The position numbers and the translations under genes were made by a program. Of a stretch of 5,323 nt of DNA, positions 1 to 5,137 are shown piece after piece. The first letter of the stretch is position 1; each line of letters starts with the position of its first letter. The stretch comes from Phycisphaerae bacterium (GTDB taxonomy: Bacteria > Planctomycetota > Phycisphaerae > Sedimentisphaerales > Anaerobacaceae), in assembly GCA_030609625.1 (NCBI GenBank), contig JAUWBX010000197.1:1-5323 (forward strand). Reading direction: 5' to 3'. The notes under the pieces are model-generated. The model searched no databases, was not told where the DNA came from, and saw only the letters and a program-made list of their open reading frames with translations.

Positions 1-581
1 CGAACCTTTACGCCGCGCTGTCGAAGCGACTGCGCTATATTAAGCTTGAAGTCCTCGGGGCAGCTTTGAAGCCCTACTCTCAGTGCCGCAACCGCACTTT
101 TGCTCGGAATTCGCTGCAATACCATCCGGGCGTCCTCACGCAGCTCTCTGTTCGACAACAAAGCTGCTATCGGCTTGATGGACATTCTGCTGCCTATCTC
201 CGAAAGCATCCACAGCACTTCACGGCGAACAGGCACAGGCTGCTCATCGCCCAACAACTCAACCAGCTTGCCGACAACTGCCCTCCTTTCATTGCCGGCC
301 TTGGGGCGACCGGCGTGGCGAACTATCTTCCATAATCCGCGCTTCGCCGCACGAGCCACTTCGAGCTCTCTGTTAGTCATTACTCTCGCCAACGGCTTGA
401 CCGCTGCGGCTCCGACTTCGCCGGCGCTCTGCCAGGCCTCTGTTCGCACCTTGGCGTTGTCGTCCCTTATCCCGGCCATCAGTTCAGCCACTGCTTTTTT
501 CCGGGCGGCACCGGCAACTCCCGACATCACTCCGGTAGCCGCCGCCGCAAGGGACACTTTTTTAGAATTGTTCATAGACAT
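1..581 (-). CDS. HEAT-repeat protein, N-terminal part (C-terminus off the left edge)
   Basis: This frame is open on the minus strand from 581 to the left edge and gives 193 residues starting MSMNNSKKVS. After a short Ala-rich start it consists of about five amphipathic helical-pair units. Examples are VAELMAGIRDDNAKVRTEAW (31-50), then units near 72-110, 114-143, 144-171 and 176 onward. Each carries the HEAT/PBS-lyase-type pattern of an Arg- or Glu-rich helix followed by a hydrophobic helix with a KPIAALL-like ending. HEAT repeats form curved protein-binding scaffolds; the partner cannot be inferred here. No export signal is convincing, so the protein is probably cytoplasmic. I chose the ATG at 581 over the in-frame ATG at 575 because GAGAAAGGG ends 8 bases upstream of it. 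A promoter lies 58 bases further up. The open plus-strand frame over the same DNA has Ser/Ala/Thr-rich, low-information content and is a shadow. Confidence 0.88.
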   Translation of the reverse strand, partial: MSMNNSKKVSLAAAATGVMSGVAGAARKKAVAELMAGIRDDNAKVRTEAWQSAGEVGAAAVKPLARVMTNRELEVARAAKRGLWKIVRHAGRPKAGNERRAVVGKLVELLGDEQPVPVRREVLWMLSEIGSRMSIKPIAALLSNRELREDARMVLQRIPSKSAVAALRVGLQSCPEDFKLNIAQSLRQRGVKV

Positions 582-638
582 GTTTGAAACCCTTTCTCAT
601 TATTTCGGTTGCAACAGATAACTTCTGGTACACAGCAA

Positions 639-667
639 ATTCTATCGGCCCCCAGCGACAAGGTCAA
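639..667 (-). promoter_or_regulatory. sigma70-type promoter for the HEAT-repeat gene
   Basis: Read on the minus strand, TTGACC (667-662) is followed after 17 bases by TAGAAT (644-639). Each box matches the consensus at 5 of 6 positions with ideal spacing. Transcription would start near 632 and leave a leader of about 50 bases before the ATG at 581. The match is seen directly; its use as a promoter is inferred. Confidence 0.6.
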
Positions 668-701
668 ATATTTTTTGTAATTTCTGCTGTCCATGAGTGG
701 A

Positions 702-1030
702 CGCCCCGTTTGAAATTGGCTTTGAATTGGGTTTGTTTTTTTGGGCCTGAAGGCGGTTTCATTTTCATAATCCTCTATAACATATAAGTTTGCGCTCATT
801 TTGGGCCTTTGAAGAAATTGGGTTTGTTTATTCGGACGGTGAAAGCATCTTTTTTTCTGTAATCCTTTGTTAAAGTTAAGTTTACGTTCATTTTAGCTTT
901 TTGGAGATTGGGTTTGATTGGGTTTGAATTGGGTTTGTTTTGACCAAGTGTCCAATTGGCAATATTTTTATAATCCGTTGTATTATATGGATTTACATTC
1001 ATTTGACTTTTTCGGAAATTGGGTTTGTTT
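702..1030. repeat. Intergenic repeat island, about 90-bp period, NKPN type
   Basis: TTGGGTTTG occurs at 727, 818, 908, 918, 929 and 1019. The spacing is 91, 90, 10, 11 and 90 bases. Between these boxes each unit repeats a TAATCC box (768, 860, 971), then a TTTACGTTCATTTT-like box and a pyrimidine-rich GGCTTTTTGG-like stretch leading into AAATTGGGTTTGTTT. A partial unit begins near 702. Minus-strand translation gives three copies of NKPNF-K-MNVNLY-T-DYEN, open for 80 codons over 796-1035 and then shifted by the 91-base spacing. I associate this repeat, from memory, with planctomycete intergenic DNA. The translated units have Asn/Lys-rich, low-complexity content and no ribosome-binding site is evident, so I do not call genes here. 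Confidence 0.75.
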
Positions 1031-1160
1031 TGCATAAAAAGGGTTGATTTGTAGAGGGTTCTCGACAGATGTAGAGGTGCGAGAGAGTGAAGAGTGAGCT
1101 AAAGTGCCTAAAGTTAGATTCTCGATGGCAATTTGGGAGAGCCCTCCGGATTTATGATTG

Positions 1161-1184
1161 ATTATTTATTATTTATTATTTATT
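1161..1184. repeat. Short 7-bp tandem repeat (ATTATTT)
   Basis: Three perfect copies of ATTATTT at 1161-1181 are followed by a partial copy. It is a simple AT-rich microsatellite-like tract in non-coding DNA. Confidence 0.7.
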
Positions 1185-1264
1185 GTGACCCTAATCCATT
1201 AGTTAGATGCATTATACCATATTTTGAGTTTGATTTCAAGTAGATTTGAAAAAAATCTCCGAGA

Positions 1265-1300
1265 CTCCCCACTAATTGCTGGATTTTCGTTAGTGAGGAG
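1265..1300. repeat. Inverted repeat / hairpin overlapping the CTAAAGTG repeats
   Basis: CTCCCCACTAA (1265-1275) is complementary to TTAGTGAGGAG (1290-1300) at 10 of 11 positions, with a 14-base loop. The right arm runs directly into the second CTAAAGTG cluster. No T-run follows on the plus strand, so it is not a clear terminator. It may be part of a small non-coding repeat element. Confidence 0.5.
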
Positions 1301-1423
1301 TGAGCTAAAGTGAACTAAAGTGCCTAAAGTGCCGGGCTGCGGCGGGCTCCGTCCCGACGAGAGCTAAAGTGCCGGTGAAGGGGAAGGTTAGGCTGTTCAA
1401 GGTTGTCGCTTAAATAAGATTTA

Positions 1424-1487
1424 CCGGGGAAGAGAACCCCCGGCAGAGAAACAGAGAAGCCTGCACACCCCTGCTGCGAGTCAGGGG
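1424..1487. repeat. Two small GC-rich hairpins
   Basis: CCGGGG (1424-1429) pairs with CCCCGG (1438-1443) around an 8-base loop. CCCCTG (1468-1473) pairs with CAGGGG (1482-1487) around another 8-base loop. Neither is followed by a T-run on the plus strand. No gene ends nearby, so their role is unknown. Confidence 0.4.
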
Positions 1488-1665
1488 GATGGCTCCCGGG
1501 GATAAACTCTTGGGTAAACTCCAGGACGGATGGCGGATGGCCGAGAAAAGGAGAATATCGAACAATGAATATTGAATGACGAAGTGCGGAGGGCGGTTGC
1601 GTATTGTGTGACGATCAGGTGGCAGTTCCTATCCTTTCCAAAGGTTTTTGTTCGGCGAGGGAAAT

Positions 1666-1688
1666 AATACCTAAGTATCTTAGGTATT
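1666..1688. repeat. Perfect inverted repeat, 10-bp arms, 3-base centre
   Basis: AATACCTAAG (1666-1675) is separated by TAT from its exact complement CTTAGGTATT (1679-1688). The symmetry and length suit a dimeric regulator's operator or a tight stem-loop. It lies about 180 bases upstream of the promoter candidate of the cassette region, and no regulator gene is adjacent. Confidence 0.6.
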
Positions 1689-1862
1689 CTTGGTATCCGA
1701 TATAGATTATATTAATACAAAATCAGTAGATTGCTGCTGGTTTGTCGAATTGCCGAAAATTAAGTGATAATCCAGGGATTATAACGGTTGAGTACACAGT
1801 TGCCTAAGTCAAATCAATGTATTAAGCAAAAAGAAACCACCTATTTGATTGTCAAATCTTTC

Positions 1863-1890
1863 TTGACAGATCAGAATTTTTTTGTATTTT
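1863..1890 (+). promoter_or_regulatory. Promoter candidate reading into the cassette array
   Basis: A perfect TTGACA box at 1863-1868 is followed after 16 bases by TATTTT (1885-1890; 4 of 6 matches to TATAAT). Transcription would begin near 1897 and run toward the cassette genes on the plus strand. Its place ahead of the first attC-like site recalls the cassette promoter (Pc) of integrons, but no integrase or attI is visible, so this role is inferred. Confidence 0.45.
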
Positions 1891-1911
1891 AGGAGCGTAC
1901 AATAGCGGTTG

Positions 1912-1984
1912 GTATAACTCAGAAGCGGCAAAGTCGTAAGTTCATGATTTCTTGGTTTGCAACGAAAGGCTTGGGATGTTATAC
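1912..1984 (+). other. Degenerate attC-like site (candidate)
   Basis: GTATAAC (1912-1918) is the exact complement of GTTATAC (1978-1984), as expected for the R'' and R' core boxes of an attC site 73 bases long. GTTATAC fits GTTRRRY except for one position. Inside, AAGC (1923-1926) pairs with GCTT (1969-1972) and TCGT (1934-1937) with ACGA (1962-1965), so the inner stem is broken and weak. It could be a decayed attC, an attI-like site or chance. Confidence 0.35.
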
Positions 1985-2012
1985 GGAAACCATATAAGGC
2001 CCCCAATAAGAA

Positions 2013-2076
2013 GGAGAACCGGCCTAAGTCGTTTCGAAGGAATTACTTACGGACTTCGGGCAAAGGGGTGTTATAC
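2013..2076 (+). other. Second attC-like site (candidate), possible left boundary of cassette 1
   Basis: The right core GTTATAC (2070-2076) repeats that of the preceding candidate, 92 bases downstream of it. The left core would be GGAGAAC (2013-2019), of which only AAC is conserved. The inner arms CCTAAGTCGT (2023-2032) and ACGGACTTCGG (2049-2059) pair over nine positions with one mismatch and one extra base. Here the extra base is in the right arm, unlike the two good attC sites in this window, which lowers confidence. Confidence 0.35.
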
Positions 2077-3055
2077 GGACACTCAGAGAGACATAAGGTC
2101 TTATGCGGAAACCATATATACATAGTTCGCCCACGGATATGGAATTGATGTCATGCAAGAAGCTGGTGCTGTCTGTGATGTATATTCTTGTGGCCTGAAA
2201 GTCAGTCAGGGCTTTCAAGTGACAACCGCCCAAGTCACGGAGAACCCTGAATACTGGGTGCGCTGCTTCTCCGGCGGCTTGAGGCTATTACCTGAGCGCT
2301 GTAAGGAACTCGGTATCAGTCTCATTGACGCCATTGGTAGTGCGAGTGTAGAGCGGTCTCGAGATCCGACGCCCTGGCTCATTTGTGCTTCCTGTTTCCG
2401 GCGCCTCGGTATCGAGGATCCGACAGCCAGGACTTTTGGACTGCGTTTCTGGGAAACTCACAGGGGATTCGCCCGAGATGATGCAGGTCCTGGCAGTGCG
2501 GAGTTGTCGGAAGCATCTGCAATTGAAGGATTCTATCGTGTGCTCGGTCCCATTCACACAGACCCCTCCATACCTACGCTGGTCTATGGCAATGGGTACA
2601 AACCCAGTCCGGACTTCACTATTCAGGTGATACGTGATTTCTGGTTTTCCGGAAGACCGCAACGATATACTCTGGCAGGCGCACCGCTTCTGTCGATCGC
2701 ATGTAATAGGCGAACGTTGTTTCAGGATTGGCTAAGTGAGTTTGAACACACCGCACACGAGATAGATGCCCGGCACCCAACTGCTTCCGTCGAATCGTTC
2801 ACTGTCGCAGAGTGCAGTTTCGCACTCATCTGTCTTGATCGCAGTAGCATTGCCGGGACAATGGATCTTATTGGCAAGAGGAATGTCCAACAACCCCTTC
2901 GTGATATCAGTAACGACGTCGGCAGACTATCATCGGGAATCGCAGTCTTCTTCGTGTTGCATAGACACGACCAACCGAAGGGATTGGCAGTGCCAGAGAC
3001 AATGGGCGAACAAGAGGATGGAGGCGACGCCTAGCAGCGCGCCTCATCCCTGACG
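2071..3055 (+). mobile_element. Putative integron cassette 1
   Basis: The right boundary is the G/TT point of the attC ending at 3061, which is well supported. The left boundary is tentatively the G/TT of GTTATAC at 2070. It encloses one ORF (2153-3034) in the usual cassette orientation with a leader of about 80 bases. The leader holds the palindrome CATAAG-GT-CTTATG (2092-2105) and TTATGCGGAAACCATATA (2101-2118), a near-copy of the stretch at 1979-1996. Confidence 0.4.
2153..3034 (+). CDS. Cassette-borne protein of unknown function (293 aa)
   Basis: I do not recognise this protein. The 293-codon frame has varied, protein-like composition and codon use, with no runs or repeats, and no signal peptide or membrane segment is obvious. 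It has several Cys (for example CASC, residues 78-81) and Trp-rich spots such as EYWVRCF (33-39) and RDFWFSGR (162-169), but no motif I can assign to a family. ATG 2153 is the first start after an in-frame TAG at 2123. GGAA lies about 8 bases before it, a weak ribosome-binding site. The stop codon lies in the loop of the downstream attC, so the last residues (roughly GEQEDGGDA) are encoded by attC sequence, which is common for cassette genes. It is likely transferred cargo. A frameshift or a different true start cannot be excluded. Confidence 0.62.
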   Translation: MQEAGAVCDVYSCGLKVSQGFQVTTAQVTENPEYWVRCFSGGLRLLPERCKELGISLIDAIGSASVERSRDPTPWLICASCFRRLGIEDPTARTFGLRFWETHRGFARDDAGPGSAELSEASAIEGFYRVLGPIHTDPSIPTLVYGNGYKPSPDFTIQVIRDFWFSGRPQRYTLAGAPLLSIACNRRTLFQDWLSEFEHTAHEIDARHPTASVESFTVAECSFALICLDRSSIAGTMDLIGKRNVQQPLRDISNDVGRLSSGIAVFFVLHRHDQPKGLAVPETMGEQEDGGDA

Positions 3056-3061
3056 TTAAGT
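3005..3061 (+). other. Integron attC recombination site 1 (57 bp)
   Basis: The right core GTTAAGT (3055-3061) fits GTTRRRY exactly; the left core GGCGAAC (3005-3011) keeps the AAC. Between them a 13-bp stem forms. GGATG (3016-3020) pairs with CATCC (3045-3049), AGGCG (3022-3026) with CGCCT (3040-3044), and CGC (3028-3030) with GCG (3037-3039), around a 6-base loop. G3021 and A3027 are unpaired, both in the left half. Unpaired bases confined to the left (L'') half, with unpaired spacers next to the cores, match the known attC fold used by IntI on the bottom strand. The TAG of the 293-residue ORF is in the loop. Confidence 0.82.
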
Positions 3062-3637
3062 GGTGTATCATTCTTTGATCAAAATAAAATATTTATAGGG
3101 GTATCATGAAAATGAAGAAGATTGGCATAATAATTTGTAACCGTTATCACACTTGTGCAGGCGGGAAGTGTCTGCGAGCCATGCGCAATCGTGAAGGGGC
3201 TTTTTCACTGTACAAGGGAGAGGAAATAGAGCTTGTAGGATTTACTACCTGCGGGGGGTGTCCTGGCGGAAATGTAGAATACGCTCCAGCAGAAATGAAA
3301 AAAAATGGAGCAGATGTCATCCATTTGGCCACCGGTTTAGTGGTCGGTTATCCACCTTGTCCACGTTTGGAAGCATTTTGTAATTACATTCCCACTAAGT
3401 ATGGATTGGATGTAGTAATTGGCACTCATCCAATTCCTCAAAACTATTACCTGACTCACGAAGTACTAGGCACTTGGCAGTCTGATAAATGGCAAGATCG
3501 AATTAGGCATGTCTTACCAAACGAAGAAATGCGCTTGGCATATGATTAATCACTTAATGCAATAACTGCTGGTAAAGCCACTTAACCACAGCATCCAGGC
3601 GGACGCGGGCTGCCGCCCGCGCCGCTGATGCCGGCCG
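3056..3637 (+). mobile_element. Integron gene cassette 2 (CGGC-domain gene plus its attC)
   Basis: The unit lies between the G/TT points of the two attC sites, 582 bases long, and holds one gene close to its left end, as is typical of cassettes. The gene is clearly richer in A and T than the GC-rich attC stem that follows and than the neighbouring diguanylate cyclase gene, consistent with foreign origin. In a functioning integron it would be excised as a circle with one attC. Confidence 0.72.
3106..3549 (+). CDS. CGGC-domain putative metal-binding protein
   Basis: The 147-residue protein matches the CGGC-domain family of small predicted metal-binding proteins. It has an N-terminal KKIGIIICNRYHTCAGGKCL segment with Cys11, Cys17 and Cys22. 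The signature TTCGGCPGG follows, with Cys49 and Cys52 and a preceding hydrophobic ELVGF strand. Next come a helix and strand with GADVIHLATG (68-77), a PPCPR motif (83-87), Cys92 and GTHP (106-109). Family members are usually cytoplasmic and of similar length, and their biochemical role is not settled, so metal binding is family knowledge rather than proof. The start may be Met1 (3106) or Met3 (3112): AGGGG ends 4 bases before the first and 10 before the second. The gene begins 50 bases after the attC 1 core and is followed 30 bases later by attC 2. Confidence 0.9.
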   Translation: MKMKKIGIIICNRYHTCAGGKCLRAMRNREGAFSLYKGEEIELVGFTTCGGCPGGNVEYAPAEMKKNGADVIHLATGLVVGYPPCPRLEAFCNYIPTKYGLDVVIGTHPIPQNYYLTHEVLGTWQSDKWQDRIRHVLPNEEMRLAYD

Positions 3638-3643
3638 TTATGC
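3580..3643 (+). other. Integron attC recombination site 2 (64 bp)
   Basis: The left core ACTTAAC (3580-3586) fits RYYYAAC exactly; the right core GTTATGC (3637-3643) is a near fit to GTTRRRY. The inner stem has 17 pairs. GCATC (3591-3595) pairs with GATGC, AG with CT, CGG with CCG, and CGCGGGC (3604-3610) with GCCCGCG (3615-3621), around a TGCC loop. C3596, G3599 and A3603 are unpaired, all in the left half as in attC 1. The arrangement is too specific for an ordinary terminator, and no T-run follows. Confidence 0.86.
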
Positions 3644-3759
3644 GCGGTTCAACAAAATTCAATAGAATGCACGAAGTTCCCTGCTGATTAGAAATAATGG
3701 TGGGGCAAGCCCCACCCTACCGCTTGGCCTCATAACGAGGCGGTTATTCGGATAAGCTC
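3644..3759. other. Spacer right of the last attC
   Basis: These 116 bases hold the end of the recognisable array, the GGTGGGG hairpin, and a small hairpin GCCTC-ATAAC-GAGGC (3727-3741). No further attC core pair or cassette gene is seen, so the array appears to end at 3643 within this window. Confidence 0.5.
3699..3716 (-). terminator. Hairpin, possible weak terminator of the GGDEF gene
   Basis: GGTGGGG (3699-3705) and CCCCACC (3710-3716) form a perfect 7-bp stem with a 4-base loop. Read on the minus strand it lies 44 bases past the GGDEF stop codon and is followed by ATTATTTC, only moderately T-rich. The same hairpin type is, from memory, a frequent intergenic repeat in several bacterial groups, so terminator function is uncertain. 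Confidence 0.35.
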
Positions 3760-4893
3760 TTAATCTATGTCGGCGATGTCACTTTGGGGCTTTCCGACCA
3801 GATAGATTCTGTTTTTGCCGCTGCGTTTGGCCTCCAGCAGTGCCTTGTCCGCCTGCTGAAAAAGCTCCTGAATTGTCGAACCGTCTCGGGGAAAGCTTGC
3901 CAGTCCGCCGCTTATCGTCAGGACCCCCGTACCTTCCGGACCTAATCCGGCAAGTGCGGGCAATTCGGATTTCTCTAATTCTCTTACGAACCGCTTTGCT
4001 ATAAAGATTACTTCCTTAGGATGGTCGGCTCTGGCTGAGCGTCTCTCAGCACCCTTGGTGGGCACGGCAGCCGGTTTAGCCTGCGGCTCCGCCGTAACCT
4101 GTGCCCCAGGTAGTCGTCCCCAAGTGGAATCCCAGAAAACAACTGCAAACTCGTCACCGCCAATCCTGCCGACAACGTCGTGCCCCCGGCAGCAGCGCTG
4201 CATCAAAACGGCAGCTTGTTTCAAAACCTCATCGCCGGCGAGATGGCCGTAAAGGTCGTTGTAATGTTTGAAGTCGTCAATATCAAAAACAAGCAGCGTT
4301 ACCCGCCCGTTTCCCTTCCTGGCGTGTTCTATAATCTGCCGGGAAAATTCCCAGATATATCTCCTGTTTTTCAGACCGGTCAAATCATCCTCTGTAGCCA
4401 ATCTTTCAAGGTGTTTGATTTTCATTTCTATTGTTGCATCGACAGGCGCAGAGAGGCCGGCCCCTTCCGCACTGCGGCCCTCGGTGGTAATAACGTACTC
4501 GTAAAATCTGTCCGGCTGGACAGGACAAATCAAATAATCATCCGCCACACTTGTCCCGTTGCAGGCCGAGCCGACCAGTCGTATCGCTATCGGCTCTTCG
4601 TACATCTGTGCTAAAAGAACAATTTTCGCATCGCTGCTATCTCGCAACACTCTCAGGGACAAACTTAATTTGGCTGACATCCCAAACATCACAACGCCGA
4701 TTCCTGCAAAGTCATTCTTCGCTGCCGCATCAACCGCATCAAGCACACTGGCGCAGACTTCATAGCGATTCTCTGCAATGGCACCGGCATCTAAAAAGGC
4801 TTTACCGACGTCGCCGACAAGCAGAATTTTCGGCTCGACTGAGCTCGTCGAAGTCCGAGTGTCTCGGTCAGAGGATGAATTATAGCTTTTCAT
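3760..4893 (-). CDS. Diguanylate cyclase with degenerate receiver-like N-terminal domain
   Basis: The 377-residue protein would make cyclic di-GMP from two GTP. Residues 22-135 have a receiver-like pattern: PKILLVGD, AKIVLLA and ADDYLICPVQPDRF. The strand that should carry the phospho-accepting Asp reads VVMFGMS, and the usual Lys of the last strand is replaced in LICPVQ. It is therefore probably a pseudo-receiver not switched by phosphorylation. Residues 165-366 are the GGDEF domain. It has DDLTGLKNRR (169-178), FDIDDFKHYND with metal-binding Asp204, GHLAGD (216-221) and intact GGDEF (245-249). The product-inhibition site RxxD is present as RGHD (236-239). An insert of about 35 residues rich in Ala, Pro and Lys (about 257-292) separates GGDEF from the next helix. 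No membrane segment is seen. The start at 4893 has a weak GGTGATGG upstream. The gene is convergent with cassette 2. Confidence 0.94.
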   Translation of the reverse strand: MKSYNSSSDRDTRTSTSSVEPKILLVGDVGKAFLDAGAIAENRYEVCASVLDAVDAAAKNDFAGIGVVMFGMSAKLSLSLRVLRDSSDAKIVLLAQMYEEPIAIRLVGSACNGTSVADDYLICPVQPDRFYEYVITTEGRSAEGAGLSAPVDATIEMKIKHLERLATEDDLTGLKNRRYIWEFSRQIIEHARKGNGRVTLLVFDIDDFKHYNDLYGHLAGDEVLKQAAVLMQRCCRGHDVVGRIGGDEFAVVFWDSTWGRLPGAQVTAEPQAKPAAVPTKGAERRSARADHPKEVIFIAKRFVRELEKSELPALAGLGPEGTGVLTISGGLASFPRDGSTIQELFQQADKALLEAKRSGKNRIYLVGKPQSDIADID

Positions 4894-5011
4894 TTACCAT
4901 CACCCGCAACAGCAAATTGGAATCACTCTTCGCCAATGTCATTGTTCTCATTTAACTCACAGCAGTAAAAAGGCCTAAAAAGCGCAAAGAAAATGCCTCC
5001 AGCCAATCTCC

Positions 5012-5039
5012 ATACTAACAAAATCTACAGAATAGTCAA
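5012..5039 (-). promoter_or_regulatory. Promoter candidate for the GGDEF gene
   Basis: On the minus strand TTGACT (5039-5034; 5 of 6) is followed after 16 bases by TAGTAT (5017-5012; 4 of 6). Transcription would start near 5005 and leave a leader of about 110 bases. The 244-base gap between the TPR stop codon and the GGDEF start supports a separate promoter. I saw no cyclic di-GMP riboswitch in the leader. Confidence 0.45.
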
Positions 5040-5137
5040 CTCAAATCACCCAAAACGGCTGATTACTGATGCTTTAGGGTCAATAATGTTGATATATGTC
5101 AGGAATGTTAATCCGAAAAGACCACCAAAAACAAGCA

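Larger units (their letters stand above)
1092..1371. repeat. Dispersed CTAAAGTG repeat family
   Basis: The stretch GAGTGAGCTAAAGTG occurs at 1092-1106 and 1298-1312. The octamer CTAAAGTG is found at 1099, 1305, 1315, 1324 and 1364, with a 7-of-8 copy at 1108. At 1305-1331 the copies are 9-10 bases apart, close to one helical turn. The repeats look like part of a dispersed intergenic element; no function is known to me. Confidence 0.6.
1031..1862. other. Long gene-free intergenic region with small repeats and hairpins
   Basis: No frame longer than about 60 codons with protein-like content is seen on either strand. The region holds short repeats and inverted repeats (listed separately), AT-rich spacers around 1150-1255 and 1680-1860, and a GC-richer block at 1320-1620. 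The block includes a doubled GGATGGC (from about 1527) and an ACAATGAATATTGAATGA stretch near 1562 that I associate loosely with repetitive spacer DNA. No tRNA-like or riboswitch-like fold was recognised. Confidence 0.6.

Noticed and set aside
100..621. 173-codon plus-strand frame
   Set aside because: It lies opposite the HEAT-repeat gene. Its Ser/Thr/Ala-rich translation is the antisense of the helical repeats, while the minus strand has the promoter, ribosome-binding site and recognisable repeats.
702..1030. CRISPR array
   Set aside because: Identical boxes are only 9-16 bases, the period is about 90 bases and the intervening DNA is itself repeated between units, unlike unique spacers.
572..1035. 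Two minus-strand frames (75 and 79 codons) with NKPN-type repeats as protein genes
   Set aside because: They are translations of an intergenic repeat. The first also covers the promoter and leader of the HEAT-repeat gene, and no ribosome-binding site is evident.
1957..2148. 63-codon plus-strand frame across the attC-like boxes
   Set aside because: It starts at TTG, and its content is the repeated TTATRCGG boxes in translation, with no protein-like signature.
2288..2662. 124-codon minus-strand frame
   Set aside because: It is antisense to the 293-residue cassette ORF, has no recognisable domain and no ribosome-binding site, and cassette genes normally read toward their attC.
2766..3053. 95-codon plus-strand frame ending in ANKRMEATPSSAPHP
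   Set aside because: Its tail is simply the attC site read in another frame and the rest overlaps the longer ORF. It is a shadow.
3580..3643. Rho-independent terminator of the CGGC-domain gene
   Set aside because: The GC-rich stem has no T-run after it, while core boxes and left-half unpaired bases match attC. It may still slow transcription.
4894..5137. Cyclic di-GMP riboswitch in front of the GGDEF gene, suggested by GGCCTAA, GCGCAAAG and GCCTCC words on the plus strand
   Set aside because: The words are on the strand opposite to the GGDEF gene and in the wrong order for the GEMM-I fold, and the conserved stems could not be drawn.
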